The notes: generated by a model from the sequence alone, not told the origin. DNA of 64,000 nt from Planococcus sp. CP5-4_YE (GCF_019042655.1 NZ_JAHPZO010000006.1:8-64007), one strand, 5' to 3'; shown: positions 46,447 to 56,267, counted from the stretch's first letter. A program made the numbers and translations.

Positions 46447-47016
46447 TTATGAAGTTGTTTCGATCAGTCCGTAAGAACCGTCTTTTCGTTTATAGACAAT
46501 ATTTGTGCCGTTCGATTCTGCATCTGTGAAGACAAAGAAGTTATGTCCAAGCATATTCATCTGCAGAACCGCTTCTTCCTCGTCCATCGGTTTCAAATCG
46601 AATTGCTTGGTACGTACAATCTTCAAATCTTCCTCATCATCCGATTCTACTGAACCGTTGTTTTGCGCTTCGCTTTCGGCTTGTGCAAAAGCAAGGCCCA
46701 TTCCTTCGCGATCACGGAATTTGCGATTGACTTTCGTTTTATATTTGCGGATTTGACGTTCCAGTTTTGAAACGATCAAATCGATCGCTGCATAGAGATC
46801 ATCGTGCCGTTCTTCAGCACGTAGTGTCAGGTTTTTCATCGGAATTGTAACTTCCACTTTTGTTTGGTTATGATTATACGTTTTCAGGTTGACCATCGCT
46901 GTTGCATTCGCCCCATCGGTGAAGTAGCGTTCGATTTTCTCTACCTTCTTCTCGATGTGTTCGCGTATTGCGGGAGTTACCTCAATATTCTCGCCTCTGA
47001 TGTTGAATTGCAGCAT
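46447..47016 (-). CDS. hpf: Long-form ribosome hibernation promoting factor
   Basis: A 189-aa protein (YvyD type). It has an N-terminal RaiA-like domain (1-100) that binds the 30S decoding region, an acidic linker (about 115-130) and a C-terminal dimerisation domain (132-188, with KQFDLKPMDEEEAVLQMNML) that joins two ribosomes into 100S dimers. It is monocistronic. A sigma-B-like promoter lies upstream, as known for yvyD. Confidence 0.95.
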   Translation of the reverse strand: MLQFNIRGENIEVTPAIREHIEKKVEKIERYFTDGANATAMVNLKTYNHNQTKVEVTIPMKNLTLRAEERHDDLYAAIDLIVSKLERQIRKYKTKVNRKFRDREGMGLAFAQAESEAQNNGSVESDDEEDLKIVRTKQFDLKPMDEEEAVLQMNMLGHNFFVFTDAESNGTNIVYKRKDGSYGLIETTS

Positions 47017-47058
47017 GTGAACTCCTCCTTCTGTTTTGCTATCTATCTATTTCTAGTT

Positions 47059-47084
47059 GTTCCCTTCGGAATCCTTCTTGAAAC
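47059..47084 (-). promoter_or_regulatory. Sigma-B-like promoter of hpf
   Basis: On the minus strand GTTTCA (47079-47084), 14 bp, GGGAAC (47059-47064), against consensus GTTTAA-N12-15-GGGTAT. It starts 43 bp upstream of the ATG. Confidence 0.6.
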
Positions 47085-47107
47085 GTAAAAAGTTTCAGCA
47101 CTATAGT
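47078..47107 (+). promoter_or_regulatory. Sigma-A promoter of the SDR gene
   Basis: TTGAAA (47078-47083), 18 bp, TATAGT (47102-47107), 35 bp before the start. It overlaps the divergent hpf -35 element. Confidence 0.55.
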
Positions 47108-47142
47108 AAAAAGGTAAACTATACGACAAGGAGATGAAGCTC

Positions 47143-47850
47143 ATGTTTACAAATAAAACAATCGTAGTAACAGGTGCCGCACAAGGCATCGGGAAAACCG
47201 TAGCTCACTATTTCCAAAAAGAAGGCGCAAACGTCATCGGCCTGGACATTGAAGAAGTCGAGATCGACGGGGTGGAATACCGCCGCTGTGATGTAGGGAG
47301 TTTTTCAGAAGTCGAACGCGTATTCGCTGACATCCACAAATCCCATGGCAGCATTCATGTGCTGATCAACAACGCCGGAGTTTCTGAATTCACCCCACTT
47401 TGGGAATTGACCGAAGAAGATTGGGACCGCGTGCTCAATACGAATTTGAAGAGCGTCTTTATTTGCAGCCGCGAAGCTGCCCGCTATATGGACGAGGACA
47501 TTCGGTCGATCGTCAATATGACATCGACGAGAGCATTCATGTCAGAACAAGGGACGGAAAGCTACTCTGCATCCAAAGGGGGGATTTTTGCGCTCAGTCA
47601 TTCGCTTGCAGCAAGCCTACATACAAAAGGCATTCGCGTCAATTCTATCGCGCCCGGCTGGATACATACCGGCGACCGGGACGAGCTCCGTCAAGTCGAT
47701 CATGAGCAGCATTGGAGCGGGCGTGTCGGCACAACGGACGATATCGCTAGAGCGTGCTTATTCTTGTCGAATCCTGATAATTCCTTCATCACAGGGGAAT
47801 GTTTGACGATTGACGGCGGCATGACGCGCAAGATGATCTATGAACATTAA
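47143..47850 (+). CDS. Short-chain dehydrogenase/reductase
   Basis: A 235-aa classical SDR with cofactor motif TGAAQGIG (about 8-15), NNAG, catalytic Ser in MTSTRA and YSASK (Tyr-x-x-x-Lys). The C-terminus, ECLTIDGGMTRKMIYEH, is typical. The acidic residue after the second strand (GLDIEE) favours NAD over NADP. I start at 47143, 9 nt after AGGAG; the ATG at 47134 abuts that site. The substrate is unknown. Confidence 0.85.
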   Translation: MFTNKTIVVTGAAQGIGKTVAHYFQKEGANVIGLDIEEVEIDGVEYRRCDVGSFSEVERVFADIHKSHGSIHVLINNAGVSEFTPLWELTEEDWDRVLNTNLKSVFICSREAARYMDEDIRSIVNMTSTRAFMSEQGTESYSASKGGIFALSHSLAASLHTKGIRVNSIAPGWIHTGDRDELRQVDHEQHWSGRVGTTDDIARACLFLSNPDNSFITGECLTIDGGMTRKMIYEH

Positions 47851-47860
47851 TACAAACGTG

Positions 47861-47889
47861 AACGGCTGCTCCATGCAGCCGTTTTTTTA
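47861..47889 (+). terminator. Terminator of the SDR gene
   Basis: AACGGCTG-CTCCATG-CAGCCGTTTTTTT. Confidence 0.9.
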
Positions 47890-47919
47890 ATTGCCTAAAA
47901 GTCAGTCGTTTTTTCAAGC

Positions 47920-48579
47920 TTAGGCGCGAATCAAGGTGAGTATGCGAATTGATTCTGCGCCCGCTTGCTGCAAAGTTTTTGCTGCCTGCCGCATGGTCGT
48001 GCCTGTTGTGTAGAGATCATCGACGAGCACCAGCTGTTTCGGAACCGCTTCCCCGTTCAGGCGAAACAACTGCTTTGTCGCCATCCGTTCCTGGCGGGTT
48101 TTCTCCCCCAAGGTTTCACCGCATTTCTCCAGCAGATGCCGGTATGGAATATTCGCTGCCAGCAACAATTGATCCACTTGCGAAAAGCTCCGTTCGCGGA
48201 GCTTTTCTTCATTCAGCGGAATCGGCACCACCACTCCCCGCTCATTCTTCAAAACTTCCCGTAAATCTTTGGCAAACACTTGAGCCAATAAGACATCCTT
48301 CAAAAACTTGTACTGGTGGAACCAGTCTTTCATGGCGTCGTTGTAGTGATATAGGCTTTTTCCTGAGCGAATGAGATCCGGGTAACCGTGCTGTTCCCAA
48401 TAATGGCAATCGCGGCATATCGTTTCGCCTTCCTTGCCGCAAAATTTGCAGCATGGTCCTGTAATTTTTGAAAACTCATTCCGGCACAGCTGGCACACCA
48501 CTTCTGGAGGTTCATAGAGAAAAATGCCGCGCCACGAAGGAACAAAGCGCAATGTTTGCTCGCATAAACAGCAGTTCAT
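47920..48579 (-). CDS. comFC: Competence protein ComFC (phosphoribosyltransferase-like)
   Basis: A 219-aa protein. It has an N-terminal zinc-ribbon-like set of Cys pairs (CLC, CQLC, CKFCGK, CRDC within residues 3-60) and a C-terminal PRTase domain with the PRPP loop LVLVDDLYTTGTT. It is needed with ComFA for uptake of single-stranded DNA. Its start overlaps the comFA stop by 4 bp. No comFB gene lies between them. Confidence 0.92.
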   Translation of the reverse strand: MNCCLCEQTLRFVPSWRGIFLYEPPEVVCQLCRNEFSKITGPCCKFCGKEGETICRDCHYWEQHGYPDLIRSGKSLYHYNDAMKDWFHQYKFLKDVLLAQVFAKDLREVLKNERGVVVPIPLNEEKLRERSFSQVDQLLLAANIPYRHLLEKCGETLGEKTRQERMATKQLFRLNGEAVPKQLVLVDDLYTTGTTMRQAAKTLQQAGAESIRILTLIRA

Positions 48580-49904
48580 ACTTTCCCCTCCTGGTTATAG
48601 AAGAGGATTTCTTGCCTGGCCGCATCCATTTGCCTGGTGATGCCATTGTGAAAAAACACGATATCTCCAGAAGGGTCTATCGCGCTTCGCCCGACCCGCC
48701 CAGCAATTTGAATGAGTGCCGCCCGGTCGAATACCCGGTGATCTGCTCCGATGACCGCGACTTGCAAGTGGGGGATGGTGATGCCGCGTTCTAAAATGGT
48801 GGAGGTGGCAAGACCTGCTAAAGCACCTTCCCTTAAGTGCATCACTTTTTCCTTGCGCTGTGGATCTTTTGAGTGGACCGGAGCGATTGCGCAATCGACT
48901 TTGTGCAGGAGCGGGCTTGCTAGCTCGATCAACTGGATAGACGGAAAGAACAGCAGGAACGGCTGCTTTTTTCGAAGCTTGTCTTCTATCCAATCTTTTA
49001 ATGGAGACGGAAGCTTGCCTTTTCGGAGATGGCGTTCATAATTCCACATAGCCCGGTAGACAGGAACTGGCAGTGGCGCGCCATGATAGCGCCTGAATAT
49101 AGTGGAGTGTCCGGCAATTTGTTTTTGAAGTGTTTTGGATGGGGTGGCGGAAATGTAGATAACGGGAGCAGACGGCTTGGCAGCTTTTTTCACAGCCCGT
49201 TCAAGCGATGGGTCAAGCGAATACGGGAAAGCATCCGCTTCGTCGACGAATAATAAATCGAAAGCTTCTTGGAATCGATACAATTGATGAGTGGTGGCCA
49301 GGATAATTTCCCCGTAGCCGGTTTGTTCGGGGCTATCGCCGTATAGTGTGTGGACGGTGGCATCGGGGAATGCCTGTTTGAATCTGGGGGACAATTCGAG
49401 GATGACATCTGTGCGCGGCGCCGCTACACAAATGCGCAATCCTTTTTGCAGCGCTTCGTGGATCGGAGAAAATAGAATTTCGGTTTTGCCGGCACCGCAA
49501 ACAGCATACAGCAGATGATCCGCTCCTTTTTGGATGCTGTCTGCGATGGCTTTCGATGCAGTTTCCTGCTGGGGCGTCAGACTGCCATTCCACCCGAAGG
49601 CGCGGGGGCCGGCATTTTGAATGGCGGGAGCTGTCCACAAAACCAATTCTGTACAGCTGCTGATGCGTCCCATTTTGATGCATGTTCGGCAATAGCGGCA
49701 AATTTTCCCGCATGTTGCGCATGTGTACGAAATCACATAATCAGGTGAGGTCTCCTGGCATCTTCCACACTCGCCATCAGCAGATATGCCGTTGATAACG
49801 ATTACGTCGCCTCGATCGATTGCTTCCTGTACAAGTTCTTTGGGGAATGGAATGAATTGCTTCATCCATATCCTGCCTCTTAAAAATGCTTCGATTGCCT
49901 GCAT
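48576..49904 (-). CDS. comFA: Competence DNA translocase ComFA
   Basis: A 442-aa DEAD-box-like ATPase that drives transforming DNA through the ComEC channel. A four-Cys zinc finger lies near residues 45-80 (CGRC ... CATCGKICRYCRTC), Walker A in AVCGAGKTE, the Walker B DEAD in FVDEADAF, SAT in YISATPSK and a C-terminal helicase domain with GRVGRS. I start at 49904 (MQAIEAF), preceded by AAAGGAGG; the frame extends to 49964 but without a site. It follows degV by 40 bp. Confidence 0.93.
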   Translation of the reverse strand: MQAIEAFLRGRIWMKQFIPFPKELVQEAIDRGDVIVINGISADGECGRCQETSPDYVISYTCATCGKICRYCRTCIKMGRISSCTELVLWTAPAIQNAGPRAFGWNGSLTPQQETASKAIADSIQKGADHLLYAVCGAGKTEILFSPIHEALQKGLRICVAAPRTDVILELSPRFKQAFPDATVHTLYGDSPEQTGYGEIILATTHQLYRFQEAFDLLFVDEADAFPYSLDPSLERAVKKAAKPSAPVIYISATPSKTLQKQIAGHSTIFRRYHGAPLPVPVYRAMWNYERHLRKGKLPSPLKDWIEDKLRKKQPFLLFFPSIQLIELASPLLHKVDCAIAPVHSKDPQRKEKVMHLREGALAGLATSTILERGITIPHLQVAVIGADHRVFDRAALIQIAGRVGRSAIDPSGDIVFFHNGITRQMDAARQEILFYNQEGKV

Positions 49905-49944
49905 GGGTTTCCTCCTTTTTTTATAGCCAAAAGGCCTTGACCGG

Positions 49945-50781
49945 TCATTTCTTTGCCCAGCCAAGACCCATCGCGCCTTCTCCTAAATGCGTACCAATCA
50001 CCGGGCCAAAATGGGAAATCGTGAATTCCACATCTGGGCAGGCCAGTTCAAGCTCCGCTTTCCATTTTTCTGCTTCTTCCAGGCGATTAGCATGGATGAC
50101 CGTCGCTTGAAGCGGTTCTTTGCCGCAGTCTTTTTTCAATTCTTCAGCAATGCGGTTCATTGCCTTTTTTCGTGTGCGGATCTTTTCATACGGAACGATG
50201 AGCTTATCCTGGAAATGCAGCAGTGGTTTGATCTGGAGCATGCTTCCAACTAAAGCCTGCGCCCCTGACAAACGCCCGCCGCGCTGCAAATGGCGAAGGT
50301 CTTCCACCATGAAATAAGCACGCAGCGTTTTTTTCATTACCTCAAGCTCTGCCAAAATCCCTTTAGCATCCACGCCTTGCTCCGCCAGTTCCGCTGCTTT
50401 TAGCGCATAGAATCCTTGAACGGCACACGCGATTTCAGAATCGAATACGTGGACATCCACGCCTTCTGTCATCTCTCCCGCCTGCTTCGATCCGGCCATC
50501 GTTCCGCTGATGCCGCTCGACAGGTGAATGGCTACCACTTCCTCGTATTGCCCGGAAAGCTTTTCATATAATGAAATGAACTCACCGACTGGCGGCTGAG
50601 AGGTTTTCGGGAGCTCTTCACGTGCTTTTTTGTAAAATTCCGCAGTATCCAATTCGGTTTCCGCATAGGATTCTGTGCCGAATGTAATCTGCAAAGGAAC
50701 TACATGTATGCCTTTATCTGTTGCTTGCTGTTGCGGAATATATGCCGTGCTGTCTGTCACAATTGCTGTTTTCATTTTCAA
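49945..50781 (-). CDS. degV: DegV-family fatty-acid-binding protein
   Basis: A 278-aa DegV-fold protein: TDSTAYIP at the N-terminus, SSGISGTMAGS, LQRGGRLSG and HFGPVIGTHLGEGAMGL. It binds a fatty acid and may be a FakB subunit. The position directly upstream of comFA is that of B. subtilis degV. The sequence is clearly distinct from the other DegV gene in this window (17375-18226). Confidence 0.92.
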   Translation of the reverse strand: MKMKTAIVTDSTAYIPQQQATDKGIHVVPLQITFGTESYAETELDTAEFYKKAREELPKTSQPPVGEFISLYEKLSGQYEEVVAIHLSSGISGTMAGSKQAGEMTEGVDVHVFDSEIACAVQGFYALKAAELAEQGVDAKGILAELEVMKKTLRAYFMVEDLRHLQRGGRLSGAQALVGSMLQIKPLLHFQDKLIVPYEKIRTRKKAMNRIAEELKKDCGKEPLQATVIHANRLEEAEKWKAELELACPDVEFTISHFGPVIGTHLGEGAMGLGWAKK

Positions 50782-50883
50782 TCAGCCTCCACTGCTATCT
50801 TACCAAAACTTACCTGCCGATAGACAGAAAATCTGGTCCATTGACGGATCTATTTCCGTCACGATTTTAAACTGGCGCGAATA

Positions 50884-50935
50884 AAAAAAGCTTTTCCGGA
50901 TACAAGCATCGATTTGCCTGCAAGGAAAAGCCCTT
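50884..50935 (-). terminator. Terminator of the lipoprotein gene
   Basis: GGGCTTTTCC and GGAAAAGCTTTTTTT pair around a 27-nt loop; a T run follows on the minus strand. Confidence 0.75.
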
Positions 50936-50949
50936 CGTACAGTTTTCAA

Positions 50950-51510
50950 CTATTGATTTCCGATGAAGTGCAGGCTCGTCACTTTCCAGTCATCCTGCTC
51001 TTTCTTGAAAACGACCACTTGGCGCCCGGATTGCTGCATTCCTTGCTCCGTTCCGGCTTCATTCATTTCCACATCGATCGTGGCAAAAACTTCCGCCCGG
51101 TCCTCTTCGTATTTGACGATTGTCTCATCGCTTGTCGTATACGTCGTATCGTAATTTTCAAAGGCTTCGCTCAATGCCTGTTGATCTTCTTCGCGGTCAA
51201 AGCCATCCGGGTTTTCAGCGATGGTCGCCATATATCGATCCATGTCTTCCGCATTAAAAGCCGCGATGTATTCCTCAAATGCGTCAAGGAGTTCCTGCTT
51301 TTCAGCTTCCGGAACATCCGCAGCGATGATGTCTCCTTCATCGTCCAATGTAAACCCAACTTCTTGGTCAGTGATACCGTGTTCCACCGCATTATTTTCA
51401 TTGGCCACGTTGCCATCTTCCGCAGTATTGCCGTTGACCGAAGCATCTTCTTCGCCTGAACAGCCTGCGAGCGCCAACATGAGCCCCGTTGCCATTATCC
51501 ATTTTTTCAT
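50950..51510 (-). CDS. Secreted lipoprotein with NTF2-like domain
   Basis: A 186-aa lipoprotein with lipobox LALAGC (Cys17) and an Asn/Glu-rich linker to about residue 45. The C-terminal alpha+beta domain (about 75-185) has the pattern of SnoaL/DUF4440 NTF2-like folds (LLDAFEEYIAAFNAEDMDRY, then four strands ending WKVTSLHFIGN). I do not recognise a specific family and assign no function. It is divergent from the exonuclease gene. Confidence 0.8.
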   Translation of the reverse strand: MKKWIMATGLMLALAGCSGEEDASVNGNTAEDGNVANENNAVEHGITDQEVGFTLDDEGDIIAADVPEAEKQELLDAFEEYIAAFNAEDMDRYMATIAENPDGFDREEDQQALSEAFENYDTTYTTSDETIVKYEEDRAEVFATIDVEMNEAGTEQGMQQSGRQVVVFKKEQDDWKVTSLHFIGNQ

Positions 51511-51641
51511 GATGCATTCCTCCTGCGCTCATTTTGCCACAGCTCTTCCGGGAATACAATGAAGAAACGGTGTCAATATGCGACAGGACAATTCGTTCCA
51601 CTGTCATGTACAATGGAAGAAAAGCCAAAGGAGGCGATCAT

Positions 51642-52250
51642 TTGGAAAAATGGGAAGCAGAGCGTTTGCTCAACCAAAAGATGCAAGACACACGCACGTA
51701 CCCGCGAAGAAGAACCGCTGCACGGGCGAAAAAATACAATTTGACAATGGCACCGGCAGATGACTATATTGTGCTCGATTTTGAAACGACCGGTTTGCGT
51801 GCAGGTGATGATAAGATCATCCAAATCGGTGCCGTTAAATATATCGGGCATCAACAACAAGATACGATGTATTTATTGATCAATCCTGAACGCCCGATTT
51901 CAAGCACCATCACCCGCATCACCGGCATTCGCAACGGAGATGTCCAGGATGCGCCGGTCATCGAGGAAATCGCTCCGCAATTGATCGACTTTATCGGTGA
52001 TTTGCCGATCGTCGCCCACAACGCACCATTCGATATGGGATTTCTTTATGCGCTTGATCACATCACGCCGGTGCCGCCTTATCAAGTCATCGATACGGTC
52101 AGGCTGGCACGTAAATTCATCACCGAAACGCCGAATCACAAATTGACGACACTATCCGCCTATCTCGAGCTCGAGCACAATGCCCACGATGCGCTCGGGG
52201 ATTGCCTCGTCACTGCATCGATTTATCAGTTCTGCATCGGACGCATGTAA
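51642..52250 (+). CDS. DEDDh 3'-5' exonuclease (DnaQ/PolC-epsilon-like)
   Basis: A 202-aa nuclease. It has a basic N-terminal segment (RTYPRRRTAARAKKY) and the exonuclease domain: Asp46 and Glu48 in LDFETTGL, Asp in AHNAPFDMGF and the His-Asp pair in HNAHDALGDC. It is a stand-alone proofreading-type exonuclease. The start is TTG 51642 with AAAGGAGG 7 nt upstream; the frame is open from 51534 but has no better start. Confidence 0.88.
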   Translation: MEKWEAERLLNQKMQDTRTYPRRRTAARAKKYNLTMAPADDYIVLDFETTGLRAGDDKIIQIGAVKYIGHQQQDTMYLLINPERPISSTITRITGIRNGDVQDAPVIEEIAPQLIDFIGDLPIVAHNAPFDMGFLYALDHITPVPPYQVIDTVRLARKFITETPNHKLTTLSAYLELEHNAHDALGDCLVTASIYQFCIGRM

Positions 52251-52251
52251 A

Positions 52252-52284
52252 AAAGCGCCGGAAGAAAAACTTCCGGCGCTTTTT
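52252..52284. terminator. Bidirectional terminator between exonuclease gene and degU
   Basis: AAAAAGCGCCGGAAG-AAAAA-CTTCCGGCGCTTTTT, serving both convergent genes. Confidence 0.93.
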
Positions 52285-52326
52285 CATATTTTTGACATCG
52301 GTTGAACCGCTGCCGCTCAATGCTTA

Positions 52327-53001
52327 TTAACGCACTTCCACCCAGCCGTTTTTAATGGCTGTGACGACTGCCTGAGTACGGTCATTGACCTGCATTTTTT
52401 GCAAAATGCTCGATACATGGTTTTTCACTGTTTTTTCAGAGATGAACAAAGTTTCACCGATGACACGGTTGCTCTGTCCGTCTGTCAACAATTGCAAAAC
52501 TTCGCTTTCGCGTTTTGTCAATAAGTGGTAAGGGCGACGGATTTCTGTTTGATGGAAAGATCCTTTGTTTTCACGTTCGCTTAAGCGACGGAACTCCATC
52601 ACTAAATTGCGCGTGACTTTCGGATGCAGGTAAGAGCCGCCTTTTGCGACAACTTTAATCGCCTGGATGATGGCATCTGCGTCCATTTCTTTCAGCATAT
52701 AACCGAGTGCGCCTGTTTTAAGCGCATGCGTTACATACGATTCGTCATCGTGAATGGACAGCATAATGACTTTAGCGTCTGGGAATCTTTCAATCAATTC
52801 ACCCGTTGCTTCGACGCCGTTTTTTTGCGGCATGTTGATATCCATCAACACAACATCCGGCTGATGCTCTTCGTACAGCTTAATGACTTCCTCGCCGTCG
52901 CCGCCTTCTGCGACCACTTCAAACGATTCTTCAAAGTCCAAGATGCGCTTAACGCCTTCTCGGAACAATTGGTGGTCATCAATAATAATAATTTTTGTCA
53001 T
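52327..53001 (-). CDS. degU: Response regulator DegU
   Basis: A 224-aa NarL/LuxR-type regulator. It has a receiver domain with the acidic pair in IIDDHQLF, phospho-acceptor Asp54 in VLMDINMP and Lys in MLKEMDADA. The C-terminal LuxR HTH (about 155-220) contains [12 protein letters not shown] and [14 protein letters not shown]. It controls exoenzymes, competence, motility and biofilm in relatives. It starts 28 bp after degS. Confidence 0.96.
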   Translation of the reverse strand: MTKIIIIDDHQLFREGVKRILDFEESFEVVAEGGDGEEVIKLYEEHQPDVVLMDINMPQKNGVEATGELIERFPDAKVIMLSIHDDESYVTHALKTGALGYMLKEMDADAIIQAIKVVAKGGSYLHPKVTRNLVMEFRRLSERENKGSFHQTEIRRPYHLLTKRESEVLQLLTDGQSNRVIGETLFISEKTVKNHVSSILQKMQVNDRTQAVVTAIKNGWVEVR

Positions 53002-53029
53002 TATGTCGTCCTCCTCAAAATACCATATC

Positions 53030-54175
53030 TTACATACCCGCCTTCAGCGGGATATGAAACATTAACACCGTTCCTTCGCCGAGCGTGGAATTGATAAAAA
53101 ATTCCCCGCCGATCAATTCAATACGTTCCCTCATGCCGGTCAAGCCGAATGACTGGTCTTTGACAATTTCCTGGTCAAAGCCGGAACCGTTGTCTTTAAT
53201 GATAATAGAGACCTGTTCGGCGAGCCACTCCATCTTAACTTCGATATCTGTCGATTTGCCGTGGCGAATCGCATTTGAAACAGATTCTTGGACTAAGCGA
53301 AAAATGGACGTCTCAAAATTATTCGGGAGCCGGACTTCGTTTCCATTGGAATGGAAAAATAGCCGGACGCCGCGATTGTATTCTTCAATCGTCTCCAGAT
53401 ATTTTTTCAAAGTTGGGACCAGCCCGAGATCATCAAGCGCCATCGGACGCAAGTCATAAATGATGCGCCTGACTTCCGTGAGCGCTTGCCTCACCATATC
53501 CTTTAACGAAGAAATTTCCTTGAAGGCCTTATCCGCGCCTTTTTCGCGGTAAGTTTTCTCGATTAAATCCGAGCGCAGCAGGACATTTGCCATCATCTGG
53601 GCTGGGCCGTCATGGATTTCACGCGACAGCCTTTTACGCTCTTCTTCCTGGGCTTCGATAATCCTTAAGCTATAATCCTGCTTGCTCCTCGACTTATCGA
53701 CCGCGTCCCCGAAATCTTCCAGATCCGACGATAAATAATTGGTGGCCACATTGATTTGATTGACTAGCCGCTCTGCACGTTCGATCGTCTGAAGTAACTT
53801 CTGGAGCTTGCGCTGCAGGCGGTCCCGCTTTTGCCGAAACTTTTTTTCCTCGGCGCGGTTCAAGGATAATTGCACTTGCAGTTCGTTGGCCGATTCAAAA
53901 GCTTCGCGAACCTGGCTTTCAGTGAAAGATTCGAAAGAACCCGATAGTTCTGCGAGTCGCCGGCGTGCCGAGCGGGTCCGCTCTTCAAGCGCGTCACCTT
54001 CCGCTATGATGCGGCTGATGTTCGCCCTGACATTCTCCAATTCGTCCTTCATCTCTTCATAGCTGCGGCGACTTTCTTCGCTAATGGCGAAAATATCCTG
54101 TTTCGACTGGTCCATCTTTGCGACCAGCTCGTCAAAGATGGAATCTAATGAAGTTCCATCGTTTTTCTTTGCCAT
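53030..54175 (-). CDS. degS: Sensor histidine kinase DegS
   Basis: A 381-aa cytoplasmic kinase without membrane segments. It has a long N-terminal coiled-coil sensor (about 30-165), the HisKA_3 phospho-acceptor His188 in [13 protein letters not shown] and a HATPase_c domain with NAIRHGKST and GSGFD. It phosphorylates DegU. It is divergent from yvyE, as in B. subtilis. Confidence 0.96.
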   Translation of the reverse strand: MAKKNDGTSLDSIFDELVAKMDQSKQDIFAISEESRRSYEEMKDELENVRANISRIIAEGDALEERTRSARRRLAELSGSFESFTESQVREAFESANELQVQLSLNRAEEKKFRQKRDRLQRKLQKLLQTIERAERLVNQINVATNYLSSDLEDFGDAVDKSRSKQDYSLRIIEAQEEERKRLSREIHDGPAQMMANVLLRSDLIEKTYREKGADKAFKEISSLKDMVRQALTEVRRIIYDLRPMALDDLGLVPTLKKYLETIEEYNRGVRLFFHSNGNEVRLPNNFETSIFRLVQESVSNAIRHGKSTDIEVKMEWLAEQVSIIIKDNGSGFDQEIVKDQSFGLTGMRERIELIGGEFFINSTLGEGTVLMFHIPLKAGM

Positions 54176-54328
54176 TCTAAAACCGCCTTAGCTATACTTA
54201 CTGTAACCATCCGTCTCTTTGCTTCTTTCGCCTTACGGGCTTTAACAAGTATATCACTATATACGCAACAGCATATTAAGAATACATTACAAATTATCTG
54301 ATTTCATTTTACAACAGGGGGAGTAAAA

Positions 54329-54964
54329 ATGCGAGAAAATTACATAACAGTAGGTTTTTCTGCCAATGCAGAAATACTCATAAACAAGTCCCGTTTCATC
54401 GGTCATGCAGCACGGGCTGAAACAGAAACAGAAGCGATCGCTTTCATCGATTCCATCAAATCGAAACACCGCCAGGCCACCCATAATTGTTCAGCTTACA
54501 TTATCGGTGAACACGATTCCATCCAAAAAGCGAATGACGATGGGGAACCCAGCGGAACAGCGGGCGTTCCTATGCTGGAAGTATTGAAAAAACAAGGGTT
54601 GAAAGATACTGTGCTGGTAGTGACGCGCTATTATGGCGGCATCAAACTGGGAGGCGGCGGCCTAATCCGCGCCTATGGAAAATCTGCAACGGAGGCGATC
54701 TCCGCATCCGGCGTAGTGGAACGCCGCTTGCACCATTTGATGAAGGTCTCCATCGATTATACATGGCTCGGCAAGATTGAAAATGAAATACGCCAGTCGG
54801 ATTATCCGTTGGCCGGAATCGATTATTCGGATGCCGTGGTTCTCTCCATTCATGTGCCAATCGAAAAAAATCAACAATTTATCGACTGGGTCAATGAATT
54901 GACAAATGGGCAAGCTGACATCGAGTCAGCGCGCACCGAATTCCTCGAATTTCCACACGCTTAG
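54329..54964 (+). CDS. yvyE: YigZ/IMPACT family protein (YvyE)
   Basis: A 211-aa protein. The N-terminal UPF0029/IMPACT domain has INKSRFIGHA, DGEPSGTAGVPMLE and TRYYGGIKLGGGGLIRAYG, and the C-terminal DUF1949 ferredoxin-like domain spans about 140-205. The biochemical role is poorly known (translation-linked in eukaryotic relatives). AGGGGGAG precedes the ATG. Confidence 0.93.
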   Translation: MRENYITVGFSANAEILINKSRFIGHAARAETETEAIAFIDSIKSKHRQATHNCSAYIIGEHDSIQKANDDGEPSGTAGVPMLEVLKKQGLKDTVLVVTRYYGGIKLGGGGLIRAYGKSATEAISASGVVERRLHHLMKVSIDYTWLGKIENEIRQSDYPLAGIDYSDAVVLSIHVPIEKNQQFIDWVNELTNGQADIESARTEFLEFPHA

Positions 54965-55127
54965 TTTCTTTTCATTTACGCGCAGAAAAAATCACTGTAT
55001 AATATCCACAGCACAAAAAAATGAAAATTCATAAATTCACTATGCCCTTAAGATTAGTTAAAAGCTACGTTCATGTGCTTGGCTACTACCCAAGCCGCAC
55101 ATAATCCCCATTAGAGGAGCAACTACA

Positions 55128-56183
55128 ATGAGTAGAAAAATGCAGCGGGAGGCAAAGTCCAGCAGACGGCGGAAGATCATCAAGATCTCTGCCATCCTGG
55201 CTATCTCCTTGTTGATTAGTTTATCCGCATTCGGCATTTGGCTTGTGAAAAAAGCCGAGTTTGCTGCGAACAACGCATATGAGTCTGCAGATGGTCGTGA
55301 TAAATCAGACCTCCGCGATGAACAAGTCGAACCCTTGAGTGATAACATCTCGATTTTGTTCATCGGAATTGACGACAGCGCCGCACGGGATCAAAGCAGC
55401 AATAACATCCGTTCAGACGCGTTAGTATTGGCAACCTTGAATAATGAAGAAAAATCAGTGAAGCTCGTCAGCATACCGCGGGATACGTACACCTTCATTC
55501 CGGACTCCGGCTATGAAGACAAAATCACGCATGCCTATGCACTGAACGGCCCACGCTCAACGATTGAAAGCGTCGAAGGCCTGCTCGATGTGCCGGTGGA
55601 TTATTACATGACGATGAACTTTGATGCTTTCGTCGATGTCGTAGATGCACTCGGCGGAATTACAGCAGAAGTACCGTATGACTTGAAAGAAAAAGACGAA
55701 ACAGATTCCCATAATGCAATCGAACTCGAAGAAGGAATCCAGCAGCTCAACGGCAGTGAAGCATTGGCCTTGGCTAGAACTCGGCATTACGATAACGACA
55801 TCGAACGCGGCAAGCGCCAGCAGATGATTCTCGAATCCATCATGGATAAAGCCCTATCGGCAGGATCTATCAGTAAATACGGCAATGTCATCGAAGCTGT
55901 CGGAGACAATATGAAAACCAATTTGAGTTTCCGCGATATGCAGGCATTCTTCGAATATGCGAAAAGTGGCAAACCAGATATCGATACGATGAGTGTTCAA
56001 GGATACGATGATATGTCAACAGGCATCTACTACTACATGCCCGATGAAGAATCGCTTGAGGAATTGAAAGACATTCTCCAAAGCCACCTCGGCTTAAAAC
56101 CGGACACTTCCAATCTTTCTTTGAACGAAGATGATCTTACCGAGCAGGCTTTTCCAGCCACCGGATCAGATCAGGAAGAATAA
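55128..56183 (+). CDS. LytR-CpsA-Psr (LCP) cell-wall polymer ligase
   Basis: A 351-aa protein with a basic N-terminus, one membrane anchor (about 18-42) and an extracellular LCP domain. The pyrophosphate-binding residues are in RSDALVLATLN, SIPRDTYTFIP and LARTRHYDNDIERGKRQQ. LCP enzymes attach teichoic acids or other anionic polymers to peptidoglycan. It is convergent with tagO, matching the B. subtilis yvhJ/tagV-tagO neighbourhood, so a teichoic-acid role is likely. GAGGAG precedes the ATG. Confidence 0.92.
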   Translation: MSRKMQREAKSSRRRKIIKISAILAISLLISLSAFGIWLVKKAEFAANNAYESADGRDKSDLRDEQVEPLSDNISILFIGIDDSAARDQSSNNIRSDALVLATLNNEEKSVKLVSIPRDTYTFIPDSGYEDKITHAYALNGPRSTIESVEGLLDVPVDYYMTMNFDAFVDVVDALGGITAEVPYDLKEKDETDSHNAIELEEGIQQLNGSEALALARTRHYDNDIERGKRQQMILESIMDKALSAGSISKYGNVIEAVGDNMKTNLSFRDMQAFFEYAKSGKPDIDTMSVQGYDDMSTGIYYYMPDEESLEELKDILQSHLGLKPDTSNLSLNEDDLTEQAFPATGSDQEE

Positions 56184-56184
56184 A

Positions 56185-56221
56185 AAAACTGGCAACCGAT
56201 AACGGTTGCCAGTTTTTTTTG
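56185..56221 (+). terminator. Terminator of the LCP gene
   Basis: AACTGGCAACCG-ATAA-CGGTTGCCAGTTTTTTTT, immediately after the stop. Confidence 0.93.
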
Positions 56222-56241
56222 TGCTCTTGATGACTTTACAC

Positions 56242-56266
56242 ATAAAAAAAGCGGCCGCGGCCACTT
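56242..56266 (-). terminator. Terminator of tagO
   Basis: On the minus strand GTGGCCGCGGCCGC followed by a T7 run. The self-complementary GGCCGCGGCC core can form a compact GC-rich stem. Confidence 0.6.
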
Positions 56267-56267
56267 T

